Shown here one piece after another: positions 1 to 6,348 of a DNA stretch of 9,324 bases. Each line of letters opens with the position of its first letter. The stretch's first letter is position 1. Source of the DNA: Spirochaetota bacterium. GTDB taxonomy: Bacteria; Spirochaetota; Spirochaetia; Treponematales; Breznakiellaceae. Location of the stretch: the NCBI GenBank assembly GCA_023406985.1, contig JAEXTK010000097.1, positions 1-9,324 on the forward strand, given 5' to 3'. The notes beneath the pieces are model-generated. The model was not told where the DNA came from. It searched no databases and worked only from the letters and a program-made list of their open reading frames with translations. A program made the position numbers and the translations under genes.

Positions 1-363
1 GTCCGCGTTGGCCGCTACGCCGCGCTCAGGCTCGGCGGCGAGGAGGACCTCGCCGCCTACGATGCCCTCCGGAAGGCCGGCGAACCCCGCGTGCTCGCGG
101 ACGCCCGGGGGGAGGGTTCCGCGGGGGGCACCGGCGTCGCCGTGCCGCCGTCCCTGGTCCGGCCCCTCGCCGAGCGGGGCGGGCTCTGGCTCGCGGGCGG
201 CCTCGGTCCCGCGGGCAGCGCGTCGCTCCCCGTCGGCGAGGCCATCGCCGCGTACGCCCCCGAATTGATCGACGCCTCCAGCAAGCTGGAGGCGAGCGCG
301 GGGCGGAAAGACTCCGTCCTCATGGAACGTTATTTCAAGGAGATAGAACAACATGCGCGATGA
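1..363 (+). CDS. trpF: Phosphoribosylanthranilate isomerase, C-terminal part (5' end outside window)
   Basis: This frame is open from the first base, so the gene begins before the window and only about 120 C-terminal residues are seen. The product would isomerise N-(5-phosphoribosyl)anthranilate to CdRP, the tryptophan-pathway step before indole-glycerol-phosphate synthase, in the cytoplasm. Seen: a glycine-rich LAGGLGP stretch followed by YAPELIDASSKLE and GRKD, then MERYFKEI. These match the family's C-terminal phosphate-binding strand-loops (GL.P and DVSSGVE...G.KD in typical members). Position next to trpB and trpA supports the call. The stop TGA (361-363) lies 8 nt inside trpB, an 11-nt overlap. 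It could be the TrpF half of a TrpC-TrpF fusion, which this window cannot decide. Confidence 0.86.
   Translation, partial: VRVGRYAALRLGGEEDLAAYDALRKAGEPRVLADARGEGSAGGTGVAVPPSLVRPLAERGGLWLAGGLGPAGSASLPVGEAIAAYAPELIDASSKLEASAGRKDSVLMERYFKEIEQHAR
337..342 (+). promoter_or_regulatory. Shine-Dalgarno site of trpB
   Basis: AAGGAG sits 10 nt before the ATG at 353, inside the last codons of trpF. It supports the ATG at 353 as the trpB start, although the conserved protein only begins about 30 residues later. A TTG near the conserved GYFGPYGG block has no comparably good site. Confidence 0.75.
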
Positions 364-1762
364 AGGAAGGGATGCGGCCGGACCGGCCGCCGCAGAGCCG
401 TCGGCCGAAGCGCGGCCGGCGGGCCTCCGCTTGGGCCGGCGGTCCAAGGACGGCTACTTCGGCCCGTACGGAGGCCGTTACGTCCCCGAGGTGCTCCGGA
501 GCGCCATCGAGGAGATCGAAGCCGCCTTCGAGGCGGCCGTCGCGGATCCCGCCTTCCTCGCGGACCTAGACCGCCTCCGCGCCGACTTCATCGGCCGGCC
601 GACGCCGCTCCTCTACGCGGAAAACGCCTCCCGCCTCCTCGGCGGAGCGGACCTCTACATCAAGATGGAGGGGCTCGCGCACACGGGGGCCCACAAGATC
701 AACAACGCGCTCGGCCAAGCCCTGCTCGCCAAGCGCATGGGCAAGCGGCGGGTGATCGCGGAGACCGGCGCGGGCCAGCACGGCGTGGCCACGGCGGCGG
801 CCTGCGCCAAGCTCGGCATCGAATGCGTGGTCTACATGGGGTCGGTCGACGTGGATCGCCAGCAGCCGAACGTGGCGACCATGGAGCTCTACGGCGCCAA
901 GGTCGTGCCGGTCGCCTCGGGCTCGCGCACGCTCAAGGACGCCATCAACGAGGCGTTCCGCGACTGGGCCGCGAGCTTCGCCGACACCTTCTACATCATC
1001 GGTTCCGCCCTCGGGCCGTCCCCCTATCCGGACATGGTCCGGACCTTCCAGTCCATCGTGGGGAAGGAGACCAAGCAGCAGCTCGAGGAGCGGGGCGTGC
1101 AGCCGGAGATCCTCGTGGCCTGCGTGGGCGGCGGGTCCAACGCGATCGGGTTCTTCGAGCCGTACCTGGACGCCGAATCGCCGCGCCTCGTGGGCGTGGA
1201 GGCCGGAGGGGTGGGGCCGAACCGGGGCGAGCACGCCTCCCGGATGACCGGGGAAGGCGCGCGGACGGGCATCGTCCACGGCTACAAGAGCCGGTTCCTC
1301 CTGGACGACGACGGCCAGGTGGCCGAGACCCGGTCCATCTCCGCGGGCCTGGACTATCCCGGCATCGGGCCCGAACTCGCGAGCCTCGGCCGGTCCGGCC
1401 GCGTGGAGTTCCGGCGCGCCACCGACGCGGAAGCCCTGGAGGCCCTGGCTTTCCTGGCCCGGACCGAAGGCGTCGTCTTCGCGCTGGAGAGCGCCCACGC
1501 GGCCGCGGCGGCCATCTCGCTCGCCCGGTCCCTCCGGCACGGCAAGGCGGTCGTCGTCAACATGTCGGGCCGCGGCGACAAGGACCTCTTCATCACCGCG
1601 CCCGTATTCCGGCCCGCGGAATGGAAAGCCTTCCTGGAACGGGAATTGGCGAACCTCGCTTCGCTCGGTTCGGCGGAGTTGACTTCGTCAACTCCGGCTA
1701 CCCGCATGCGAGACGAGCGCGCGGACGGCGGCCGGAACGGCGCCGCGGGAGGAAATCGATGA
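353..1762 (+). CDS. trpB: Tryptophan synthase beta chain
   Basis: PLP-dependent enzyme that condenses indole with L-serine to give tryptophan, working in the cytoplasm as an alpha2-beta2 complex with TrpA. Seen: GYFGPYGGRYVPE at about residues 34-46, AHKINNA with the PLP lysine K115, catalytic E137 in AETGAGQHG, the phosphate-binding GGGSN loop at 259-263, ESAHA at 379-383, and SGRGDKD from S405. The protein has 469 residues against about 395-400 for the family. The excess is a low-complexity N-terminal extension (about 30 residues, rich in Ala, Pro and Arg) and a C-terminal tail after about residue 432 encoded partly by palindromic DNA. Some positions are unusual: GPSPYP where GPHPYP is common, and GPELASL where GP.HAYL is common. 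trpB overlaps trpF by 11 nt and trpA by 4 nt. The family call is very sure. Confidence 0.97.
   Translation: MRDEGRDAAGPAAAEPSAEARPAGLRLGRRSKDGYFGPYGGRYVPEVLRSAIEEIEAAFEAAVADPAFLADLDRLRADFIGRPTPLLYAENASRLLGGADLYIKMEGLAHTGAHKINNALGQALLAKRMGKRRVIAETGAGQHGVATAAACAKLGIECVVYMGSVDVDRQQPNVATMELYGAKVVPVASGSRTLKDAINEAFRDWAASFADTFYIIGSALGPSPYPDMVRTFQSIVGKETKQQLEERGVQPEILVACVGGGSNAIGFFEPYLDAESPRLVGVEAGGVGPNRGEHASRMTGEGARTGIVHGYKSRFLLDDDGQVAETRSISAGLDYPGIGPELASLGRSGRVEFRRATDAEALEALAFLARTEGVVFALESAHAAAAAISLARSLRHGKAVVVNMSGRGDKDLFITAPVFRPAEWKAFLERELANLASLGSAELTSSTPATRMRDERADGGRNGAAGGNR
1647..1692 (+). repeat. Two adjacent TTC-loop palindromes in the trpB tail
   Basis: First palindrome: arms CGAACC (1650-1655) and GGTTCG (1667-1672) around an inner GC-TTC-GC. 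Second: perfect 10-bp arms CGGAGTTGAC and GTCAACTCCG around TTC (about 1674-1696 including the end of the right arm). They encode about residues 433-448 of TrpB, beyond the family's normal C-terminus. The frame stays open through both. They could be a small palindromic element that entered the 3' end of trpB and displaced the stop codon, or RNA hairpins acting within the trp mRNA. Coordinates of the outer edges are hand-counted. Confidence 0.7.
1747..1752 (+). promoter_or_regulatory. Shine-Dalgarno site of trpA
   Basis: GGGAGG lies 6 nt before the ATG at 1759, within the final codons of trpB. It fixes the trpA start at the ATGA overlap rather than at any of the upstream in-frame ATGs in the long open frame that runs through trpB. 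Confidence 0.8.
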
Positions 1763-2565
1763 GCGCCGAACGCATCTCCCTCATGGCCCACCTCGTCGCC
1801 GGGTACCCCGACGCCTCCGGATGCCGAGCCGTCGCCGACGGGCTCGTGGAAGGCGGCGCGACGTACTTGGAAGTCCAGATTCCCTTCAGCGATCCGAGCG
1901 CCGACGGGCCCGTCATCCGGGACGCCTGCTCGGCCTCCCTCGCCCGCGGCTTCTCGGTGGCGGATTCTTTCTCCTTCATCGCCGAACTCCGCGCCGCGTA
2001 TCCGGACGTTCCCGTCTTCGTCATGGCCTACGCGAGCCTCGTGGCCACGCCGGGGGCGGACGCCTTCGTCGCCACGGCGAAGCGCGCCGGCGTCACGGGC
2101 CTCATCGTCCCGGACCTCCCCTTCGACGCGGACGAGGGCCTCGCGCAGGCGTGCGTGCGGTCCGGCCTCGTGTCGGTGCCGGTCGCCGCGCCTTCCATGC
2201 GACGCGAGCGCCTCGCCGCGATGGCCGGCCTCGGCCGGCCCTACCTCTACGCGGCCCTCCGGGCCGGCATCACCGGGTCGGCCACCGCGATCGGGGAGGA
2301 CACCGTCGCGTTCCTCGCGGCCGCGGGAGAAGGCGGCTCGAAGGTCCTCGGGGGTTTCGGCATCCGGTCGGGCGCCCAGGCCCGATCCGTCGCGCCCTAC
2401 GCCCACGCGGTGGTCGCGGGGTCCGTCTTCGTGAACGCCGTGGCCGAGGTCGTCGCGGCGCAGAGCGCAAGCCGGAAGGCCGATTATCCGGGGTCCCCCC
2501 GCGTGCGCGACGAAGCCATCAGGCGCGCCGTGCGGGAGAAGGCCGCGGAGATCACGAAGGGGTGA
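1759..2565 (+). CDS. trpA: Tryptophan synthase alpha chain
   Basis: Cleaves indole-3-glycerol phosphate to indole and glyceraldehyde-3-phosphate. The indole is channelled to TrpB in the cytoplasmic alpha2-beta2 complex. Length is 268 residues, normal for this TIM-barrel family. Seen: the start region SLMAHLVAGYPD, catalytic E38 in LEVQIPFSDPSADGP with catalytic D49 in the same motif (equivalent to Salmonella E49 and D60, a constant offset of 11), GLIVPDLPFD, the YLYAALRAGITGS strand, and the GGFGIRSGAQ phosphate-binding loop. The start overlaps the trpB stop as ATGA, which suggests translational coupling and stoichiometric production of the two subunits. No key residue looks missing. Confidence 0.97.
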   Translation: MSAERISLMAHLVAGYPDASGCRAVADGLVEGGATYLEVQIPFSDPSADGPVIRDACSASLARGFSVADSFSFIAELRAAYPDVPVFVMAYASLVATPGADAFVATAKRAGVTGLIVPDLPFDADEGLAQACVRSGLVSVPVAAPSMRRERLAAMAGLGRPYLYAALRAGITGSATAIGEDTVAFLAAAGEGGSKVLGGFGIRSGAQARSVAPYAHAVVAGSVFVNAVAEVVAAQSASRKADYPGSPRVRDEAIRRAVREKAAEITKG

Positions 2566-2568
2566 GCC

Positions 2569-3054
2569 ATGGCGCCATCCGATCCGGAAATCGGCGTCGC
2601 GAACGAGGGAGAGCTTGAAGGCGTGCTGGCGCTGCAGAAGCGCGCCTTCGCGACGGCCGCGGAGCTCTGCGGCGACTGGTCGATACCGCCGCTCGTCCAA
2701 ACGCTGGACCAGCTCGCGGAGGAATGCCGGGCTTCCCTCGTGCTCGTCGCCCGCTCGGATGGCGCGCTCGTCGGCACGGTGCGGAGCCGGTGGGAGGGCG
2801 ATACGGTCCACGTCTGCCGGCTCGCGGTGGACCCCGCTTTCCGACGCCGCGGCATCGCGCGGCGCCTCCTCGCGGAACTCGAATCGCGCGCTCTCGCGGG
2901 AAAGCCGGCTCCGGCACGGTTCGCGCTGTTCACCGCTGAAGTAGACCGCGGCGCGGTGGCGCTGTACGAGGGGTGCGGGTATCGGATACTGAGGACCGAG
3001 CGACCCGCCGCCGGCCCGGCCCTGGTCCACATGGAGAAGCCGGCCGCCGGCTGA
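2569..3054 (+). CDS. GNAT-family N-acetyltransferase
   Basis: A 161-residue acetyl-CoA-dependent acyltransferase of the GNAT fold. The substrate cannot be told from sequence. Seen: motif A from about residue 81, with a VCRLAVDPAFRRRGIARRLL strand-turn-helix holding the R-x-x-G-x-A pyrophosphate loop (R92, G95, A97), and motif B with GAVALYEGCGYR (129-139). The N-terminal half has the usual helices and a strand pair (SLVLVARSDGALVGTV). It starts 3 nt after the trpA stop, so it is very probably the last gene of the trp operon. A link to tryptophan metabolism is inference only, because GNAT genes are often passengers in operons. No intrinsic terminator is evident for this strand just downstream. 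Confidence 0.92.
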   Translation: MAPSDPEIGVANEGELEGVLALQKRAFATAAELCGDWSIPPLVQTLDQLAEECRASLVLVARSDGALVGTVRSRWEGDTVHVCRLAVDPAFRRRGIARRLLAELESRALAGKPAPARFALFTAEVDRGAVALYEGCGYRILRTERPAAGPALVHMEKPAAG

Positions 3055-3071
3055 GAAGCCTCGGTTAGCCG

Positions 3072-3102
3072 AAAAAAAGCCGCCCGCGGTCGCGGGCGGC
3101 TT
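3072..3102 (-). terminator. Intrinsic terminator of the transketolase gene
   Basis: A perfect 11-bp stem (arms 3077-3087 and 3092-3102) closes a 4-nt GGTC loop. On the minus strand it is followed by seven T residues (A-tract at 3072-3078 on the plus strand). It lies 24 nt beyond the transketolase stop. On the plus strand there is no T-tract after the hairpin, so it should act mainly on leftward transcripts. It also keeps the convergent transketolase transcript out of the trp operon. Confidence 0.92.
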
Positions 3103-3125
3103 CGATGCAATGAACTTTCAGAGCC

Positions 3126-5087
3126 TTACTTCGCTTCGATGAGCTTGGCCAGGGCCTCGGTGGTGAAGCCCAGGTGGGCGGCCACCTTCTCGGCGGGGCC
3201 GGACTCGCCGAAGCGGTCCAGGGACATGATGTCCTCCACCTTCGCCCAGCGTTCCCAACCCGAGCGTACGCCGGCCTCGCAGACCACGACCCTGACTCCC
3301 GGCGGGACGACCGCGTCGCGGACCGCCGCGGGCTGGGCCTCGAAGAGCTCGCGGCTCGCCATCGACACGACCTGAACTTTCTTGCCGGTCGCCTTGGCGG
3401 CGGCGTCCAGGGCGAGGGAGACCTCGGAACCGGTGGCGATGACGACCACGTCGGGCTTCCCTTCGGCCTTCTTGGCCACGTAGGCGCCGGTCTTCATCGT
3501 CTCTTTCCAATCCGGGTCGGCCTTGGGGAAGACGGGGACGTTCTGGCGGGTGAGGGCGAGGGCGGTCGGACCGTCGGTCCTGGCCATGGCCAGGTCCCAG
3601 GCGACCGCGGTCTCCTCGGCGTCGGCGGGCCGGAGCACGCGGACGTTGGGGATGGCTCGGAGCGAGGCGAGGTGTTCCACGGGCTGGTGGGTCGGGCCGT
3701 CCTCGCCGACGTAGATGGAATCGTGGGTGAGCACGTACACGACCGGCTGCTTCATGAGGGCGGAGAGCCTGAGGGCGGGGCGGAGGTAGTCGGCGAACAC
3801 CATGAAGGTGGCGCAGAAGGCGCGGAGCCCGCCGTGGAGCTGGATGCCGTTGGAGACGGCGGCCATGCCGAACTCGCGGATGCCGAAGTGGAGGTAGCGG
3901 CCGGCCGGGTTCGCGGCGCTGTAGACGCCGGCGTCGGCGAGCGCGACCGCGTTCGGGCCCTGGAGGTCGGCCGAACCGCCGACCAGGTTCGTCCTGACCT
4001 TGGCGATCGCGTTGAGGGCCTTGTTGGAGGCGGTGCGCGTCGCGATCTTGTCGCCGACGGCGAAGGTCGGGTACGTCACGGCCGCGCTCTTGCCGGAATG
4101 GAACGCGTCCCACTCGGCCTTCTTCTCCGGATTCTCCTTGGCCCAGGCGGCGAACTCGGCGTTCCAGGCCTCGTGCGCCTTCTTGAGCTCCTTCCGCCTC
4201 TCGGCGAAGTATTCCAGGGCCTCCGGGGCGACGAAGAAGTCGCCGGAGATGCCGAGGGCCTGCTTGGCCGCCGCGACTTCTTCGCTTCCGAGGGGGGCGC
4301 CGTGGACGCCGGCCGTGCCCTGCTTGTTGGGGGAACCCTTGCCGATGATGGAGGTCAGGATGATGAGGCTCGGCTTCTTGGTCTCGGCCTTCGCCTCGGC
4401 GACGAGCTTGGCGATCCCCGCGAAGTCGTACATCGAACCGCGGAGGACCTGCCAGCCGTAGGCGGCGTACCGGGCGGCGACGTCCTCGCTGAAGGAGAGG
4501 TCCGTGGACCCGTCGATCGTGATCTTGTTGGAATCGTAGAAGGCGATGAGCTTGCCGAGGCCGAGGTGGCCCGCGAGGGAGCTCGCCTCTGCCGACACGC
4601 CTTCCTGGAGGCAGCCGTCGCCGACGAGCGTGTACGTGTAGTGGTCCACGACCTTCCGCTTTTCGGTGTTGAAGCGCGCGGCGAGCATGGACTCGGCGAT
4701 GGCCATGCCGACGGAGGTCGCGATGCCCTGGCCGAGGGGGCCGGTCGTGGTCTCGATGCCGGGGGCGGCGCCGAATTCGGGGTGTCCCGCGCAGGGCGAA
4801 CCCACCTGGCGGAAATTCTTGATAGCGTCGAGCGAGAGGCCGTAGCCCGAGAGGTGCAGGATCGAGTAGAGGAACATCGATCCATGACCCGCGGACAGCA
4901 CGAAGCGGTCGCGATCCGCCCATGCGGGATCGCTGGGATCGTGGCGCAGGAGCTCGCCGTACAGGATCGCGCCGAGTTCCGCGGCACCCAGGGGAAGTCC
5001 GGGGTGGCCGGAGTTGGCCTTCTGGACGGCATCCATAGAGAGGGCCCGAATGCTGAGGGCGACCTTCTCAAGTGCTTTCGTATTCAT
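3126..5087 (-). CDS. tkt: Transketolase
   Basis: Thiamine-diphosphate enzyme that moves two-carbon ketol units between sugar phosphates in the non-oxidative pentose phosphate pathway; cytoplasmic, usually a homodimer. Length is 653 residues, as in the family (E. coli TktA is 663). Seen: NSGHPG with H28, SAGHGS with H68, GPLGQG at 116-121, the ThDP/metal motif GDG at 156-158 ending at N187, and in the second half GEDGPTHQPVEH, which contains the cofactor-activating glutamate. The ATG at 5087 was chosen because AAGGAGA lies 6 nt upstream and MNTKALEKVALSIRALSMDA matches the usual start. An in-frame ATG 29 codons earlier has no such support. The gene is monocistronic, with a candidate promoter upstream and a strong terminator downstream. 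Confidence 0.97.
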   Translation of the reverse strand: MNTKALEKVALSIRALSMDAVQKANSGHPGLPLGAAELGAILYGELLRHDPSDPAWADRDRFVLSAGHGSMFLYSILHLSGYGLSLDAIKNFRQVGSPCAGHPEFGAAPGIETTTGPLGQGIATSVGMAIAESMLAARFNTEKRKVVDHYTYTLVGDGCLQEGVSAEASSLAGHLGLGKLIAFYDSNKITIDGSTDLSFSEDVAARYAAYGWQVLRGSMYDFAGIAKLVAEAKAETKKPSLIILTSIIGKGSPNKQGTAGVHGAPLGSEEVAAAKQALGISGDFFVAPEALEYFAERRKELKKAHEAWNAEFAAWAKENPEKKAEWDAFHSGKSAAVTYPTFAVGDKIATRTASNKALNAIAKVRTNLVGGSADLQGPNAVALADAGVYSAANPAGRYLHFGIREFGMAAVSNGIQLHGGLRAFCATFMVFADYLRPALRLSALMKQPVVYVLTHDSIYVGEDGPTHQPVEHLASLRAIPNVRVLRPADAEETAVAWDLAMARTDGPTALALTRQNVPVFPKADPDWKETMKTGAYVAKKAEGKPDVVVIATGSEVSLALDAAAKATGKKVQVVSMASRELFEAQPAAVRDAVVPPGVRVVVCEAGVRSGWERWAKVEDIMSLDRFGESGPAEKVAAHLGFTTEALAKLIEAK

Positions 5088-5093
5088 TTCGAT

Positions 5094-5100
5094 TCTCCTT
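5094..5100 (-). promoter_or_regulatory. Shine-Dalgarno site deciding the transketolase start
   Basis: AAGGAGA on the minus strand, 6 nt before the ATG at 5087. It excludes the longer reading that would begin at 5174. Confidence 0.88.
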
Positions 5101-5121
5101 CGATTCACCTTCGTTTGTGCG

Positions 5122-5147
5122 ATAGTACCATGAGACGATCGTTTCAA
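5122..5147 (-). promoter_or_regulatory. Candidate promoter of transketolase
   Basis: On the minus strand TTGAAA (5142-5147) and TACTAT (5122-5127) resemble -35 and -10 hexamers, but the 14-nt spacer is shorter than the usual 16-18. The -10-like element may instead be used with a poorer -35. This is the only AT-leaning promoter-like stretch between the palindrome array and the gene. Confidence 0.4.
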
Positions 5148-5179
5148 AAAGTCCGCGCCGCCTTTTAGCGGCATACCCG

Positions 5180-5255
5180 CTGACGCGCTTTAGCGCGACT
5201 CACGCGCGTCAGCGCGCCTCACGCGCTTTAGCGCGCCTCACGCGCGTCAGCGCGC
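5180..5255. repeat. Array of four 19-nt palindromic units
   Basis: Four head-to-tail units of 19 nt (5180-5198, 5199-5217, 5218-5236, 5237-5255), followed by a degenerate fifth start at 5256. Each has CGCGC and GCGCG arms around a 4-nt loop. The loops alternate TTTA, GTCA, TTTA, GTCA, giving a 38-nt super-period. On the minus strand each loop contains a stop codon (TAA or TGA), and the fourth unit's TGA is the actual stop of the LiaF-like gene. It lies between that gene and the transketolase promoter, so it may act as a transcription or translation barrier. It is too short, spacer-free and self-palindromic to be a CRISPR array. Confidence 0.88.
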
Positions 5256-5858
5256 CTTGACCGCGACGCTCCCGAGCAGGACGCTGCCCGTGAGCACGAG
5301 GACCGGCCGACCCTCCCGTTCCCGGGTCAGGACGCCGCGCCCCAGGGTGGCGTCGCCCGCCACGGGCACGACCTCCATGCGGACCGGGAGGTCGTCGCTC
5401 ACGATGACCTCCGCCGAGCCGAGCAGCACGAACATTTCCAGGAGCGTCTCGCCCGGCGGAAGGGTGACGCCCCGGAAGTCGAAGACCTGCGAGCCGAGCA
5501 CGGTGGTGGCCGCTACGTTCCGCGCGCGGAGCCATTCGCCGCCGTGCCGACGCTCGGTGAGCACCGCCGCCTCGTTCTGGACGTGCGCCGGTCCGGCGGG
5601 GGCGTAACTTCCGCCGGATGCATAGCTTCCGCCGGAAGCATAGCTTCCGCCGGAAGCTGCGGGGCCCGCTTCGCGGCGCGAGCCGGAGACGATGTCGCCG
5701 ACCACCGCGAGTTCGCGCGGATCGGCGGCCCGGTGGATGTCCGCGACGAGCCGCTCGTATTCCTCCACGGGGAGTTCGTCGCTCGCGTAGCGATCCGTGA
5801 GGACGTCGATCAGTTCCTTCTTCCTCCGCTCCAGGTCGATGCCGGATCCTTCCGCCAT
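5247..5858 (-). CDS. DUF1707 / LiaF C-terminal-like domain protein
   Basis: A 203-residue protein with two parts. Residues about 8-55 (ERRKKELIDVLTDRYASDEL, then PVEEYERLVADIHRAADPREL) resemble the short DUF1707/SHOCT-type helical domain. Residues about 97-203 look like the beta-rich LiaF C-terminal (DUF2154-type) domain, with repeated hydrophobic strands such as EMFVLLGSAEVIV and VLTGSVLLGSVAV. In Firmicutes LiaF belongs to a cell-envelope stress system, but a role here is inference. Between the domains a linker (68-86) holds three SGGSYA repeats. No signal peptide or membrane helix is seen, so it is probably cytoplasmic or peripheral. It begins 4 nt after the ptsN stop, with GGGGG about 7 nt upstream of its ATG. 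The stop codon comes from the palindrome array. Confidence 0.84.
   Translation of the reverse strand: MAEGSGIDLERRKKELIDVLTDRYASDELPVEEYERLVADIHRAADPRELAVVGDIVSGSRREAGPAASGGSYASGGSYASGGSYAPAGPAHVQNEAAVLTERRHGGEWLRARNVAATTVLGSQVFDFRGVTLPPGETLLEMFVLLGSAEVIVSDDLPVRMEVVPVAGDATLGRGVLTREREGRPVLVLTGSVLLGSVAVKAR
5605..5658. repeat. Three tandem 18-nt palindromic repeats encoding SGGSYA
   Basis: Units at 5605-5622, 5623-5640 and 5641-5658. The second and third contain the perfect palindrome GCTTCC-GCC-GGAAGC; the first differs at two positions. The 18-nt length keeps the frame and codes on the minus strand for a Gly/Ser/Tyr/Ala linker. Near-identity of the units suggests recent slippage or duplication, so copy number may vary between strains. 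Confidence 0.9.
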
Positions 5859-5862
5859 GGCC

Positions 5863-6348
5863 TCACCCCCAGGTCCGCTCGGCGGCGGTGATGGCGGCGA
5901 CGAGCTCTTCGCGGGAGGCCCGCTCCGCGAGGAGTTTCCGGAACGACTCCTGCTGGCAGAGGAAGCTGATCTTGGTCAGCGTACCCAGATGGAGTTTCGG
6001 AGACGCGGAGACGATGAGGATGAGGGTCCCGACGTTCTTACCGTCCAAAGCCTGCCAGTCGATGGGCCGCTCGAGGAAGCAGACGGAAACGAACTGCTTG
6101 GCGGGATCGGCGATGATGGGGTTGCGGGGGTGGGGAATCGCGATGCCTTCCCCGACGCCGGTCGGCATGAGGGCCTCGCGCTCCAGCACCGCCTGGAGGA
6201 GGGTTTCCCGTTTGATGTCCTTCGGCACCGGCACGGTCGCGACCATGTCCGCGAGGACCTCGGCGGGCGTGGCCCCCGACAGGTTGTAGTAGACCCCGCC
6301 GCGCCGGACCAGCTCGATCAGGTCGCTGCCGGTTTGCATTTCTTTCAT
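5863..6348 (-). CDS. ptsN: PTS EIIA domain protein, fructose/nitrogen (PtsN) type
   Basis: A 161-residue stand-alone EIIA of the fructose-mannitol/Ntr family. Such proteins accept phosphate from HPr or NPr on a histidine and either pass it to a sugar-specific EIIB or act as regulators. Seen: GVGEGIAIPHPRNP at 64-77 with phospho-histidine H73, then the family strands QFVSVCFLERPIDW and GTLILIVSASPKLHLGTLTKIS, and a C-terminal helix pair. No EIIB or EIIC lies nearby, so a regulatory PtsN-like role is more likely than sugar transport (inference). The start at 6348 is supported by AAGGAGA 6 nt upstream. It overlaps the upstream gene's stop as ATGA and is followed after 4 nt by the LiaF-like gene. 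The symbol is by family and has not been checked by phylogeny. Confidence 0.9.
   Translation of the reverse strand: MKEMQTGSDLIELVRRGGVYYNLSGATPAEVLADMVATVPVPKDIKRETLLQAVLEREALMPTGVGEGIAIPHPRNPIIADPAKQFVSVCFLERPIDWQALDGKNVGTLILIVSASPKLHLGTLTKISFLCQQESFRKLLAERASREELVAAITAAERTWG

Noticed and set aside
823..1758. In-frame upstream extension of trpA through trpB
   Set aside because: The upstream part translates to Arg/Gly-rich noise. The ATG at 1759 has a good Shine-Dalgarno site and the correct TrpA N-terminus.
1354..3030. A minus-strand open frame of about 560 codons opposite trpB, trpA and the GNAT gene
   Set aside because: It crosses three genes with clear protein families on the plus strand, and its translation is low-complexity Arg/Gly/Ala.
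3061..3072. Plus-strand terminator for the trp operon (TCGG-TTAG-CCGA)
   Set aside because: The stem is only 4 bp and is followed by A residues rather than T.
3174..5168. A plus-strand open frame of about 660 codons opposite transketolase
   Set aside because: It mirrors the transketolase gene, has a repetitive Gly/Glu/Val/Arg-rich translation with no recognisable domain, and is the usual antisense artefact of GC-rich codon use.
5088..5174. A 29-codon N-terminal extension of transketolase
   Set aside because: It covers the ribosome-binding site and promoter-like region, is not conserved-looking, and the ATG at 5087 is well supported.
5180..5255. CRISPR array
   Set aside because: Units are 19 nt, self-palindromic and directly adjacent without unique spacers, and no cas gene is present.
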